Assembly: GCA_023391425.1 (NCBI GenBank)
Contig: JAEWAX010000152.1
Location: 1 to 24,580, forward strand
Direction: 5' to 3'
DNA from: Bacillota bacterium
GTDB taxonomy: Bacteria; Bacillota; Clostridia; Acetivibrionales; DSM-1351
DNA: 24,580 nt
The translations under genes were made by a program, and so were the position numbers. How positions within the stretch are numbered: the stretch's first letter is position 1; each line of letters begins with the position of its first letter. This document shows, one piece after another, positions 9,485-18,843 of this stretch. The notes beneath the pieces are model-generated. The model ran no database searches, was not told the DNA's origin, and was given only the letters and a program-made list of their open reading frames with translations.

Positions 9485-10171
9485 TTATTTTACCTCAAAC
9501 TTGTAACCTACACCCCAAACGGTCTTAAGTTGCCAGGATTGACCTTCCAAATCGATTTTTTCTCTTACTCTTTTTACATGTACATCCACTGTTCTAGAAT
9601 CGCCATAAAAATCGAACCCCCAAACGTGCTCTAGAAGCTGTTCTCTTGTAAAAACTTTATTAGGATTTGATGCTAAAAAGAATAAAAGTTCAAGTTCTTT
9701 TGGAGGTAATTCAATAAGATTACCTTTGAGTCTTATAGTATAGTTGCTCTTATTTACAATTAAATTTGGAAAAGCTACCTCTAAAGTATCTACTTCTTTA
9801 TGCTCATATCTCCTTAGTACGGCCTTTATTCTTGCCACAAGTTCTTTTGGTTCAAAGGGTTTCACCATATAATCATCTGCACCCAATTCCAAACCAAGAA
9901 CCTTATCAAAGGTTTCACCCTTTGCTGTAAGCATTATTATAGGTATAGAACTAACCTTTCGGATTTCTCTGCACACTTGCCATCCATCAATTCCAGGAAG
10001 CATTATATCTAAGACTACAAGACTAGGCGTCTGCGTTTTGAAAATATCTACAGCATTAATCCCATTGTATGCGTATAATACTTCATAGCCCTCTTTTTGA
10101 AGGTATAGGCCTATTAATTCACAAATATTTCTATCATCATCTACTATCAGCACTTTGCTTTTACTATTCAT
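9485..10171 (-). CDS. OmpR/PhoB-family response regulator
   Basis: This 228-residue protein is the standard length for the family. The receiver domain (about 6-118) carries the acidic pocket DDD (11-13), phospho-acceptor Asp55 in VVLDIMLPG, Thr82 (MLTAKG) and Lys104 (VKPF). The C-terminal winged helix (about 132-227) includes the ELLFFLASNPNKVFTREQLL region and the DSRTVDVHVKRVREK recognition segment. Start: AAGGAG lies 5 bases before the ATG. It is the first gene of an apparent regulator-kinase-(protease) unit. The partner kinase follows immediately. Confidence 0.96.
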   Translation of the reverse strand: MNSKSKVLIVDDDRNICELIGLYLQKEGYEVLYAYNGINAVDIFKTQTPSLVVLDIMLPGIDGWQVCREIRKVSSIPIIMLTAKGETFDKVLGLELGADDYMVKPFEPKELVARIKAVLRRYEHKEVDTLEVAFPNLIVNKSNYTIRLKGNLIELPPKELELLFFLASNPNKVFTREQLLEHVWGFDFYGDSRTVDVHVKRVREKIDLEGQSWQLKTVWGVGYKFEVK

Positions 10172-10232
10172 AAGTACTCCTTATTTCTATAAATTTATTG
10201 ATAATAACTCAAAGCAACTAAGTAATAACTTA

Positions 10233-10241
10233 ATTATATCA
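10233..10241 (-). promoter_or_regulatory. Extended -10 promoter for the two-component genes
   Basis: On the minus strand TGATATAAT gives an exact extended -10 element (TGn at 10241-10239, TATAAT at 10238-10233), about 60 bases before the response-regulator start. The matching -35 region is poor, which is common for extended -10 promoters. It would drive the regulator, the kinase and perhaps the protease. Confidence 0.42.
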
Positions 10242-10338
10242 ATAGTAATATAAAAAGTAATATAAAAACATAATTATTTGCAAAAAATTAATAATAAGAC
10301 TTAGATTAAAATCTGCTGTAGTATAAATAGTTCGAATG

Positions 10339-11883
10339 CTATCTTTTAAATTTCTTTTTCTTAAGTAACTGTGACGTGTCAAGTGTATTATTCTCACTTA
10401 CCTTTGCCTTATTTTGCTCTAACTCTGCCTTTACATCTTCAGTTTCTTGTGTCACTTCTACTAATTTGTCTATATTCTCATAACTTCTGATATTTTGATT
10501 TAAATCCCTTTTACCTGTAGCATGACTCTCAGACTTAATTCTAATATGGCCTCCCGCTTGATTTATATCTTTATTTATATTTTGATCTATAACCTGATTT
10601 CTTGTATTACTTCTTTTTTGATTATTTATTTTATTTCTTGTCTGAACCATTTTGAATGCAGAAGCTTTAACACTTATTTTCTCCCACACTACCCTTAATT
10701 TATTAGTACTTAGATTTAGCCTTCTCATTGCAATATCTATCATAAATAAAATTAAAAATAATGCTAGCAAATAGGAGGTTAAATCTTTTTGTCCCCTTTT
10801 ATATTGTATGTCTCCTGAAAATACCTCTTTAGGTTCTGGAATAATTTTACCACCAACTTCAGATACAAGTTTTTCTAAATTACTACTAGTATTAATCCTG
10901 TATTCAGGAGAGTATTGAGCTGCATAACCTGCATTAACAACATTAACTATTTCACCATTCTTATCTTGCTTACTGCTCACCATATATACACCATTCTCTT
11001 TAATATCTATAGTACCTGTATACTGCCCTGGTGCAATTGGATTTAGCTTTGTTTCAACACTTTCTCCTGAGGGAGATATTACAGTAGCTATGCTGTTTAG
11101 CTCAGTATCAATGTTTTTGTTCTTTAGGAATATTGTAGCCTTACCACCCTGATCAGTTATCTCTAAAGAAGCATTTTCATTATCATAATTTTCCACCGTA
11201 AAGTTTATAATATTTTGCCATAGCTTAAGATTTTTATCCCAAGTAATATAGTTCGAGTTCCATCTGCCAGACACATCAGAATTCCAAGCCACTGCTTTTC
11301 CAAGTCCATATTGCCATACTGTCAATATCGGATCATCTTCATCGCTTTTTAAAACCACTCTTGCTGTTTCCTTTTGTGAAGCTCCAACATACCCTAATAA
11401 TGTTGGTAAACCTCCTTCTGCTACGCCCTTAAGAACTGTATGCTCGTAGTTAATAACAGGCGTAAACTCTCTATTATTTAAGTAGGTTCTTGCTGCCATA
11501 AAGGTCTCTTTAGTAAAAATGGAAGGTATGTTTGAATAAGCGTCTGTAATATAAGCTCTCCCGTTACAAACTCTTGCAATTCTTCCTAATAGAGCTTTAT
11601 CAGAATCCTGTCCAACTGCTACTGTTGATACTGTAATATTATCTTTATTAATATTCCCCAGTAGAGTATCATAACCGGTTCTTTCAGCAAGTCCATCTGT
11701 TAGGAGAATAATATGCTTAATTTTTGCATCACTATCCTTAAGTGAATTATAGGCTGCTTCTAATGAAGGTAAAATACTTGTTCCTCCATCTGCTCTAATA
11801 GTACCGATATCCTCTTCTATCGCTTTTGCATCTGTTATTATCTGTCTTTTAACTACCCAACTATATGCACCATCGAGAGACAA
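10339..11883 (-). pseudogene. 3' part of a frameshifted double-VWA membrane protein gene
   Basis: This 514-codon reading frame has no convincing start: it opens at a TTG with no ribosome site, and its first residues (SLDGAYSWVVKRQ) continue the second VWA domain cut off at the end of the 5' part. It supplies the rest of that MIDAS site, the Thr in ADGGTSILPS (residue 35) and the Asp in LLTDG (63). A beta-rich segment follows with the DPILTVWQYGLGKAVAWNSD region common in BatA-like/glutamine-amidotransferase-fold membrane proteins. A membrane helix lies at about 368-387, then a basic, polar cytoplasmic tail of about 125 residues. Joined to the 5' part it makes a protein of about 966 residues. 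It is the last gene of the MoxR/ABC cluster. No clear terminator follows before the response-regulator promoter. Confidence 0.85.
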
Positions 11884-13238
11884 ACACCAATCTCATCCTT
11901 GCCAACTCTTAAGGAATCTAAACTTCTTATGGCTCCTTCCTTTGCCATATCCACCTTACTGATACCTGCAACACCCTCTGTCATACTACCTGATTTATCA
12001 ATAATCAGCATCAGAGCCATTTTAGGTGTTTCCTTCTTGCCTCTCATGTCCATATAAACTGGAAGTACCTTTTCTAGAGGTGTCTTCGAATACCCTCCCA
12101 ATGCAAAAGAATTGTCTCCACCTGTTGCAATAAATCCACCTCCAAAATCTTTTACATAACTCTCTAAGGAATTTTTAAAACCCTCATTTAGGTTATCTGC
12201 TAAAACATTACAGGTTATAATCGATTTATAGGCATTCATAGTTTGAATATTGCTTGGAGCAGCTTTTGCATCTACTACATTATAGTCTACAGAAGATGCC
12301 CTAAGCATTTTAACAAGTTCATCAGACTCTCCTTTTATGTCTTCAATAACAAGAATCTTTGGCTTGGCCACTATATTTGTAAAACTTGCAGCTTCATTGT
12401 TTTTTAGTTCCTCATCCTTTTCAGGTTCAATTAAAACATTATAGCTCTTAAACCCTCCATTGGTTGCCTTATCTCGAAATACAAATTTGTTTGTACCTTT
12501 CTGAAGCTGTACAGTTTGCTCAGAAAGCTTTGTTCTATCACTTATTAGCGTTAACTTTGCTTGTTGAAGGCAAGTACTGTTTATTGTCACTACAAGGTTA
12601 AATTCTTCATCTAGCATTAATCTTTCAGGAATATCTATCTTCTCTACTAATGCCTCATCAGAAGTGCTCTTCTCTATTTTATGATATTTAAAATCTATAC
12701 CCTGCTCCTGGAGTGATAAAGCTATTTTACTTGCACTTCCTGTATTTTCTTCACCATCGGAAATTAAAACAACTCTTTTATTACTGTTGCTTGGGAAGAG
12801 TGATAAAGAAGTTGCAATAGCGTTTTCTATATTTGTATAATTGCCGTTTATCTTTCCTTCTACCTTAGAAAAGTTCACTTCATTACTTATAAAGCTCTCT
12901 ACCTGTGCATTATCTCCGAAAGAAATTACGCCTAGCCTATCCTTTGAGCCTTTTAACTTATAAGCCTCCTTTATAAACTCTTCCATATCACTTCTATTTG
13001 AGTGAGTTGAATCTGATGCATCTATCAAGAATAAAGTAGTAGTATTATTAAGCTTCCAAGTTAAGTTCATTCCGCTTATTGCCAAAATTAATAAAGTCAA
13101 AACAATACATCTTGTTACGACAATACACGTTTTTTTCTTTTTATTTAATCTTTTAAGCCATTTTGTGCTATATAGTATTCCTGCCACTAAAATAGGAATT
13201 AAAATAAGCAAATATGGTCTTTCAAAGCTCAGTCCCAT
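11853..13238 (-). pseudogene. 5' part of a frameshifted double-VWA membrane protein gene
   Basis: This 461-codon frame begins at a true start (GAAAGGAAA before the ATG). Two membrane helices come first (about 7-24 and 39-56), as in BatA-type proteins. The first VWA domain has a MIDAS of DASDS (73-77), a Thr at 135 (NYTN) and Asp161 (LISDG). A glutamine-amidotransferase-like fold follows (about 293-395, with GGGFIATGGDNSFALGGY). The second VWA domain opens with IIDKSGSM (412-419) and then breaks: after IGV (450-452) the frame runs into unrelated residues and a stop. A missing base in the T run at 11882-11884 would explain this, since four T instead of three gives IGVLSLDGAYSW. It lies 138 bp after the BatA-like gene. 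Sequencing error and real loss of function cannot be told apart here. Confidence 0.87.
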
Positions 13239-13376
13239 AACTTATTTCCTTTCTGCTGTTTCATAAATCCATTTAGTAAAATTACTTTAGGCTTTACTAT
13301 AACTGTATAAAACAATCGACTTTCGCCCAGAGTTATTGTCTTATATAGTACTAATTCGAATACTGCGACTAAATTA

Positions 13377-15179
13377 CTAACCATTTATATGCAATCTAGT
13401 ATAAGCTACCCATTCAACAGTTAAAACTAAAAGTGCTAACGCCAATAATATATTAAACAAATTTACTCCACCCATGTTACTGTCACTGCTGCTTACCACG
13501 CTATTCTCCACTTCAATATTGTCAAAGCTACTTTCAGAAATCGGAAAATTCACAGCTACTAATTTTCCCATTTCCTCTTTACCTACCTTTTGGCTTACCT
13601 CATAAATTCCAGTGGAATAGGTTTTCTCAAAAGGGCTAATTGGATACTTTGAGCTTACTTCTATCTTTGTGTCATCGGGACTTTTAATAAATAATTTTTC
13701 CGCTTCAGGCAAAGGAGTAATGTCAATCCCATCTCCACAGCTATATTGGGTGCTTGACATCGTATCTCTGTCAATAAGATAGGACATAAGATTATTAACA
13801 AAAATAGGAAACTCAGGCGTTAGCGGAAAGTCTGAATTGTGCAAGTCAAAACCAATCACAGCTATCTTCTGACCTTTTATTTCCCCAGAAAAAGCAGTAT
13901 TTTGTTCTCCAACCTTTATTAAAGGGCTTGCCCAATATGGTAATTCAATAGCTTTCACCTTTGAAATAACAAAGTCGCTATTATTCATATATTTTGTTAT
14001 GGCATGCGTAACAATTGTTGCTTTGCCACCTTCTAATTCATGCCCAATTTTGAAAAACAAATTATCCTTTTGAGGATTTACAAAAAGAATATTACCTTTT
14101 TGAGGCAGTTCACCCTGATAGTCACCGTCATATATGTATAAGTCAAACTCATCATTTACTTTCTCACCTGGAGAGGTTTTGAACAGTTCTATATCCTTTA
14201 ATATACTTAACGCTTTTTCTAAAAATACATTTTGCTCTGTCGATAGCAATATTTTCTTTGCACCCTTTTGTTTTACAATAGAATAAATCTTATTGTCTTC
14301 TAAAAGCCCATCTTCCTTGGTCAGTTCAGCAAATATATACTTATTTGTTTCAGGTACATTATCAAAATAAATTGTTTTTGTTTCACCAGCATTAAGCACA
14401 TCATTTTTAATTGAGATAAGCTTATCTTCACCATAGAGACAAATTTCAACATCGGATTTATCAACGCTATGATTAGTTGCCCTTACCAGTACCTTTAATC
14501 CATTATTACCCCTTGACTGAGCTATATAATCTAAGCTAACGTTAGGCCTCTGCGGCCCAAGCTTAATTACCTCACCATTTAACCCCTTTAAGTCCACTCC
14601 ATTATCTGTTAAATAGACAACTCTGTAGCTTTCATATTGATCACATATTGCCTTTACCAAGGAATAAGTATCTTTAATATTACCTGCGCTATTAGTTGGC
14701 TCTATTGCTTTGAGCTTATTCAATACTCCTTTCTTATCAGTACTTCCACTGATTTCTACCTTAAAATTTCTTGCAGTAGAAATTAAAGTTATCTTACTTT
14801 TATAGGAAAGTGAATTTATCAAAGCTTCAGCTTTGTCCTTAGCTTCTTCCAATTTGGTATCTTTTTCACCAATTGAACTCATGCTTCCAGAAGTATCTAC
14901 AACAATAACTAAATTTTGATAGTTATTATTTTTCCACCAAACAAATGGGTTGGTAAGGGCAAAAATACATAGTAGTAATATCAATAACTGAAGAAAGAAC
15001 AAAATATTTTTTTTGAGTCGTTGAAAAGGACTAGTTGCATCAAGGTCCATAATCACCTGCTGCCACAAATAAAGGCTGGAAACTCGTCTTTCCTCATATC
15101 TCTGCTTTAAGATATACATTAGAATTAAAATAGGAATAAGGATTAAGAACCATAGTGCATAGGGAGAAAAAAGTTTCAT
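13377..15179 (-). CDS. BatA-like VWA-domain membrane protein
   Basis: This 600-residue protein starts with two membrane helices (about 7-24 and 58-80) separated by a short basic segment, the usual start of BatA/BatB-type proteins. A VWA domain follows, with MIDAS DTSGSM (95-100), a Thr/Ser stretch near EPTNSAGN and Asp in VYLTDNG. A long beta-rich region comes next, and a C-terminal membrane helix at about 573-592. Most of the protein should face the outside. VWA domains bind metal and mediate protein contacts. In MoxR clusters they are thought to be clients of the MoxR ATPase. Its start overlaps the DUF58 stop by 4 bp, indicating coupling. The function of such proteins is poorly defined, so the name reflects domain layout only. 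Confidence 0.88.
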   Translation of the reverse strand: MKLFSPYALWFLILIPILILMYILKQRYEERRVSSLYLWQQVIMDLDATSPFQRLKKNILFFLQLLILLLCIFALTNPFVWWKNNNYQNLVIVVDTSGSMSSIGEKDTKLEEAKDKAEALINSLSYKSKITLISTARNFKVEISGSTDKKGVLNKLKAIEPTNSAGNIKDTYSLVKAICDQYESYRVVYLTDNGVDLKGLNGEVIKLGPQRPNVSLDYIAQSRGNNGLKVLVRATNHSVDKSDVEICLYGEDKLISIKNDVLNAGETKTIYFDNVPETNKYIFAELTKEDGLLEDNKIYSIVKQKGAKKILLSTEQNVFLEKALSILKDIELFKTSPGEKVNDEFDLYIYDGDYQGELPQKGNILFVNPQKDNLFFKIGHELEGGKATIVTHAITKYMNNSDFVISKVKAIELPYWASPLIKVGEQNTAFSGEIKGQKIAVIGFDLHNSDFPLTPEFPIFVNNLMSYLIDRDTMSSTQYSCGDGIDITPLPEAEKLFIKSPDDTKIEVSSKYPISPFEKTYSTGIYEVSQKVGKEEMGKLVAVNFPISESSFDNIEVENSVVSSSDSNMGGVNLFNILLALALLVLTVEWVAYTRLHING

Positions 15180-16048
15180 ATGATTCCCTCCTTAGCAAAG
15201 TGTTCAAATACTACTTTTTCCAGGCTGTCTGAGGAAGAAATTTGAAAGAATACTCCACCGTATTTTTTTACTGAGGCTTTTACTCCCATTTGTAAGCCTT
15301 TTAATTTTTGGCTATAAGTTTTTAATAGTTTTGATGTGATGGTTAGATTCATTTCTTCATTGGTTTCACTATCAACAAGACGCACTTGACCTCCTAACAT
15401 AGGTTCGAGTTCATCTTCACTTAAGACCTGAATCAATATAATTTGCTGCTTCTTATAAGCAAGATATTTTATGACCTCATCAATTGAGCCCACAGTAAAA
15501 AAATCAGAAATAACAACGGCTATACCTCTACTTTTAAGGTCCTTCCTTTTAACACTTTCAGATAGATTTGTATTTCCCTTAAAATTACTAGCTTCAAGAA
15601 ATTGTAGAGCTCTCTGGAAAGAACTTTTTCCCATGTATGATGAAGAGGGTATTACCGCATTTCCCTGCAATCTATTCAGACATACTCTATCTAGGTTATT
15701 AAGAGCGATATACGTTAGTATTCCTGTAATTCTAAGTGCCATCACTGCCTTACTTTTATCACCAAAATCCATGGATTTACTGCAATCAAAGAAGATATTT
15801 AAAAGAGCCTCTCTCTCTTCCATGAAAAGCCTTATAAATAATTTATCAAACCTACCGTAAGCATTCCAGTCAATTCTTCTAAAATCATCTCCAGGAGTAT
15901 ATTCTCTGAAGTCAGAGAACTCCACTGAACTGCCTTTTGCTTTTGACTTTCTTCCACCAGCAGCCCCATCTGTCAATGTCATACGAGCTTTTATTGATAT
16001 GCTTTCAAGTTTTCTATAGAACTCTTCATCAAATACCTTTTCATTCAT
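15176..16048 (-). CDS. DUF58 (VWA-like) protein of the MoxR cluster
   Basis: This 290-residue soluble protein carries the DUF58 hallmark PGDDFRRIDWNAYGR (52-66) followed by RLFMEERE and a MIDAS-like DCSKSM (88-93). The fold is VWA-like and the family is almost always encoded beside MoxR ATPases. It probably works as an adaptor or substrate of the MoxR protein encoded just upstream, on the cytoplasmic face. The ribosome site is weak for the first ATG (GAAGAGAG directly before it); a second ATG four bases later is possible. It overlaps the BatA-like gene by 4 bp. The 50-bp gap before it contains an imperfect copy of the MoxR 3' end. Confidence 0.92.
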   Translation of the reverse strand: MNEKVFDEEFYRKLESISIKARMTLTDGAAGGRKSKAKGSSVEFSDFREYTPGDDFRRIDWNAYGRFDKLFIRLFMEEREALLNIFFDCSKSMDFGDKSKAVMALRITGILTYIALNNLDRVCLNRLQGNAVIPSSSYMGKSSFQRALQFLEASNFKGNTNLSESVKRKDLKSRGIAVVISDFFTVGSIDEVIKYLAYKKQQIILIQVLSEDELEPMLGGQVRLVDSETNEEMNLTITSKLLKTYSQKLKGLQMGVKASVKKYGGVFFQISSSDSLEKVVFEHFAKEGII

Positions 16049-16057
16049 CTCTCTTCA

Positions 16058-16119
16058 CAATCCTCAAGCTATTGTTATCTCAATCTTTTCTCAATCCTTA
16101 AGCTTTTGTTATCTCCATC
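16058..16119 (-). repeat. Imperfect 28-bp direct repeat at the MoxR gene end
   Basis: Two 28-bp copies (16058-16085 and 16092-16119), with three mismatches and a 34-bp period, share the core GCTATTGTTATCT / GCTTTTGTTATCT. The 16092-16119 copy encodes the last MoxR residues (MEITKA) and its stop. The other lies in the gap before the DUF58 gene. It looks like a small tandem duplication of the gene end. Confidence 0.75.
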
Positions 16120-17087
16120 TGACTTATCAATATTTCATCAATTATGCTTTCAGCTGTTACCCCATCTGCTACCGCGTCAAAATTCATGAAAAATCTGTGT
16201 CTTAGTGCAGATGGTGCAACATATTTTATATCATCAAAAGCTACGTTATAACGTCCTTCCATAACAGCTCTTACTCTAGCAGTTGAAATAATTGCTTGAG
16301 CCGCTCTTGGGCTTGCTCCATATCTTATATATTTTTTTGAAAGCTCAGGCGCATTTTCATAGTCTGAATGAGTTGCTAATACAACCTTTAAGGCATATTC
16401 CTCAACAAGCTTTGAAATTGGAACTTGCTTTAAAATATTTCTTATTTCTAGAATTCGAGCCCTATCTATAACTTTTTCCAACTCTACTGTTTCGTTATTT
16501 ACAGTGACACCAATAATCCCCTTTAGTTCTTCTAAGTTTGGATAAGGCACCATAAGTTTAAATAAAAATCTATCCAGCTGAGCTTCAGGAAGCAGATAAG
16601 TACCTTCATTCTCTAAGGGATTTTGTGTTGCCAAAACCATAAAGGGCTCCTCTAGATGATATGTACTATTTCCTACCGTAACCGTATGCTCCTGCATCGC
16701 TTCAAGGAGTGCTGATTGAGTTTTTGGAGTTGCTCTGTTTATCTCATCAGCTAATACTAAATGCGCAAACACTGGTCCCTGTTGAAATTCAAATTTACTA
16801 TTACCTCTCTCATCCTTCATAATTATATTAGTACCAACAACATCAGCAGGCATAAGATCAGGTGTGAATTGTATTCTTGAAAAGGACAAATCCATAACCT
16901 TAGATAGAGTTTTAACAAGCTGTGTTTTTCCAAGACCTGGCGACCCTTCTAAAAGCACATTTCCACCTGTAAATATTGCAATTAAGACCTGCCTAACTAT
17001 TTCCTTCTGACCAATTATCGCCTTTCCAACTTCATTTTCAACAGCTTTAATTGTATCCACAATACCCTTTATTTCGTTATCTTCCAT
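16098..17087 (-). CDS. MoxR-family AAA+ ATPase
   Basis: This 329-residue protein is typical in length. Walker A is GSPGLGKT (48-55), Walker B LVLADE (110-115) followed by INRATPKTQSALLEAMQE, sensor-1 is ATQNP (Asn156) and the LDRF arginine is Arg173. The C-terminal lid includes YGASPRAAQ. MoxR ATPases are chaperone-like and act on VWA-domain partners. Three such genes follow (DUF58, BatA-like and the broken double-VWA gene). A strong GGGAGG lies 5 bases before the ATG, suggesting high translation. A 144-bp gap with a hairpin separates it from the upstream coiled-coil gene. The family assignment is secure; the client is inferred from context. Confidence 0.95.
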   Translation of the reverse strand: MEDNEIKGIVDTIKAVENEVGKAIIGQKEIVRQVLIAIFTGGNVLLEGSPGLGKTQLVKTLSKVMDLSFSRIQFTPDLMPADVVGTNIIMKDERGNSKFEFQQGPVFAHLVLADEINRATPKTQSALLEAMQEHTVTVGNSTYHLEEPFMVLATQNPLENEGTYLLPEAQLDRFLFKLMVPYPNLEELKGIIGVTVNNETVELEKVIDRARILEIRNILKQVPISKLVEEYALKVVLATHSDYENAPELSKKYIRYGASPRAAQAIISTARVRAVMEGRYNVAFDDIKYVAPSALRHRFFMNFDAVADGVTAESIIDEILISQMEITKA

Positions 17088-17160
17088 ATATTAGCCTCCC
17101 TCATTAGGCGAAACCTACTTTTATATATTTACTTCTCTCTAAAGTTTTATCGTTTAATTC

Positions 17161-17176
17161 GTTGGCGCAAGCCAAC
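17161..17176. other. Small GC-rich hairpin before the MoxR gene
   Basis: A perfect 6-bp stem (GTTGGC/GCCAAC) encloses a 4-base loop, GCAA on the plus strand and TTGC on the minus strand. It is the most GC-rich element in the 144-bp gap between the coiled-coil gene and the MoxR gene. No T tract follows on the minus strand, so a processing or RNA-stability site is likelier than a terminator. Confidence 0.4.
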
Positions 17177-17231
17177 TTTCCACAACTATTCGTGCTTCAC
17201 TTTTAGTTGAGTTTTGATTTTTCCTTTAACT

Positions 17232-18839
17232 TTAATCTTGCAATGAAGAAAAATACCCTTTTATGATATCCTCCATACCACCAGGAATGGAAGAATTATT
17301 TATGCTTTCCATTGCTTTTTCGCTGTAATCACCTATGACTTGATCATACGACTTTAATTCACCTAATTTAGCATTTGAATTGCTTGTTATTGTAGTTTCA
17401 CTCTTACCTGAATTTTCATCACTTTTACCTGTCAGTAAGGAAGTTTCTCCCTGTCCACCCAATCTAGACGGTGTAAAAACTTTTTCATATTCCTTCTGAG
17501 TAGCACTTGAAGGTGATTTGTTTGCAATACCACCCTGACCATAAGGTGTAACTCCACCGTCACCGTTTCCACTGCCATTGCCTGCTCCACTTCCACCAGC
17601 TCCTTGTCCCTGACCAGAACCTGCTCCTTGACCCTGGCCCTGTCCTTGGCCTTTTCCTTGGCCTTGGCCCTGTCCTTGACCTTGTCCTTGAATCTGGCCT
17701 TGACCTTGGCCTTGGCCTTGACTTTGGCCTTGACCTTGTGCAATAGCATTATTAGGCTGAAGGTTACTTTGAGCCTTAGCTAAAGCATTATTCATGTTTT
17801 TCTGCGAAAGACTGTTATTAAGCGCACCATTTAAATTTTGAACACTTTTATTAATTGAGTTTTCATTTCCGCTACTTAAAGCATTGCTTAAACCATCTAT
17901 ACTATTCTTCAGTTCTCCGTTACTCATAGAATTTGAGGCTTTTGCTAAAGTATCCTTTAAGCCTTCTTTACCCGCTGCATCCAGAGACTTTGCCTTATTT
18001 TTAAGTAGTTCCAATTGTTTCTCAATATCCTTTGCTTTTCCAGACTTTAAAGCCTGAGCCAAGTCCTTAGTATCCTTGTTTTGTGCTAGTTTATCCGCCA
18101 TATTTTTTAAATCATTATCTTTTAATTTATCCATTTCTAGTTCTAACTTTTTTGCAGCCTTCTCCAAAACCTTTTCTGCCTCTTTTGTATCCTTTACATT
18201 TTTCAATTCCTGCTTCAAGGCAGCTAACTTAGCCAATAAATCCTTCTTTTGTTCCCCAGTCAAAGCAGTATTTTCCTTGACTTCCTTTTCCGATTTTTCT
18301 ACCTTCTTTTTCTGCTCTTTCTTATATACATTTAAATTATGTATCTGCTGTGCTTGCTCTTTCAAAGGCTCTGGCAAAATCATCGTTACTCCAAACGCAA
18401 ATATAAGTACTATTAAAACTACTAAAATATTCTTATGTGGAACTAACGAAATCTTTTCTTTATAATTTAGCTTATCCAAACTACTGACAGTATCATTTAT
18501 TAAAAGTTCTTTATACGCAGAGTTTTCTTTTTCAAGCTCTAAAGATGTAGTTACCCTCTCTTGAAGTCCAAAGGAATCTACCATTTGAGCAATTGCTTTT
18601 TGCTTTGGGTAAAATACGATAGCACTTAATAAAGCTAACAAAACCACTGCTACAGCTATATATCCCCATAGTGCATAAACCTTGTAAATAGGTATTACAC
18701 GAGATAAAAGGCCCATGACTATACCTATAATTAAAGCACTACAGACTCCAATGGCAGAATTTCTAAGGGTTATTTTGAGTAATACTCTTCTGCGGACATT
18801 CTTTAACGTATTTATGATTTTATTAAAAGATTCATCCAT
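17232..18839 (-). CDS. Membrane coiled-coil protein with Gly/Gln-rich tract
   Basis: This 535-residue protein has three predicted membrane helices: about 30-48, 58-77 and 137-155. A long Lys/Glu/Leu/Ala-rich helical region (about 160-300) has strong coiled-coil character, followed by Asn/Ser-rich sequence (300-365), a Gly-Gln tract (368-413) and a Gly/Ser/Asn linker. The C-terminus (about 497-533) reads YDQVIGDYSEKAMESI...IPGGMEDIIKGYFSSL, resembling a short motif often seen at the end of large membrane proteins in MoxR/VWA operons. Charge and membrane layout put the coiled coil and tail on one side of the membrane, but the side is uncertain. Start: AAAGGA before ATG, 4 bp after the permease stop. 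No enzymatic motif was found. A structural or scaffold role is inferred. Confidence 0.8.
   Translation of the reverse strand: MDESFNKIINTLKNVRRRVLLKITLRNSAIGVCSALIIGIVMGLLSRVIPIYKVYALWGYIAVAVVLLALLSAIVFYPKQKAIAQMVDSFGLQERVTTSLELEKENSAYKELLINDTVSSLDKLNYKEKISLVPHKNILVVLIVLIFAFGVTMILPEPLKEQAQQIHNLNVYKKEQKKKVEKSEKEVKENTALTGEQKKDLLAKLAALKQELKNVKDTKEAEKVLEKAAKKLELEMDKLKDNDLKNMADKLAQNKDTKDLAQALKSGKAKDIEKQLELLKNKAKSLDAAGKEGLKDTLAKASNSMSNGELKNSIDGLSNALSSGNENSINKSVQNLNGALNNSLSQKNMNNALAKAQSNLQPNNAIAQGQGQSQGQGQGQGQIQGQGQGQGQGQGKGQGQGQGQGAGSGQGQGAGGSGAGNGSGNGDGGVTPYGQGGIANKSPSSATQKEYEKVFTPSRLGGQGETSLLTGKSDENSGKSETTITSNSNAKLGELKSYDQVIGDYSEKAMESINNSSIPGGMEDIIKGYFSSLQD
17601..17738 (-). repeat. Low-complexity Gly-Gln coding repeat
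   Basis: A run of degenerate CAAGGC-type hexamers on the minus strand encodes alternating Gln and Gly (residues about 368-413), broken only by single Ser, Ile, Lys and Ala residues. Its G+C content is clearly above the surroundings. Such hexamer arrays tend to change length by slippage. Confidence 0.85.
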
Positions 18840-18843
18840 AAAA

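Noticed and set aside
10295..10320. AGATT-AA-AATCT inverted repeat after the double-VWA gene as a terminator
   Set aside because: A five-base AT-rich stem with no T tract is too weak to call.
15471..15860. Plus-strand 129-codon frame opposite the DUF58 gene
   Set aside because: It is antisense to a strongly supported DUF58 coding region, with no clear ribosome site or family signature.
17432..17749. Second minus-strand open frame of 105 codons over the Gly-Gln tract
   Set aside because: It is a Lys/Val-rich shadow of the hexamer repeat with no plausible start or known domain.
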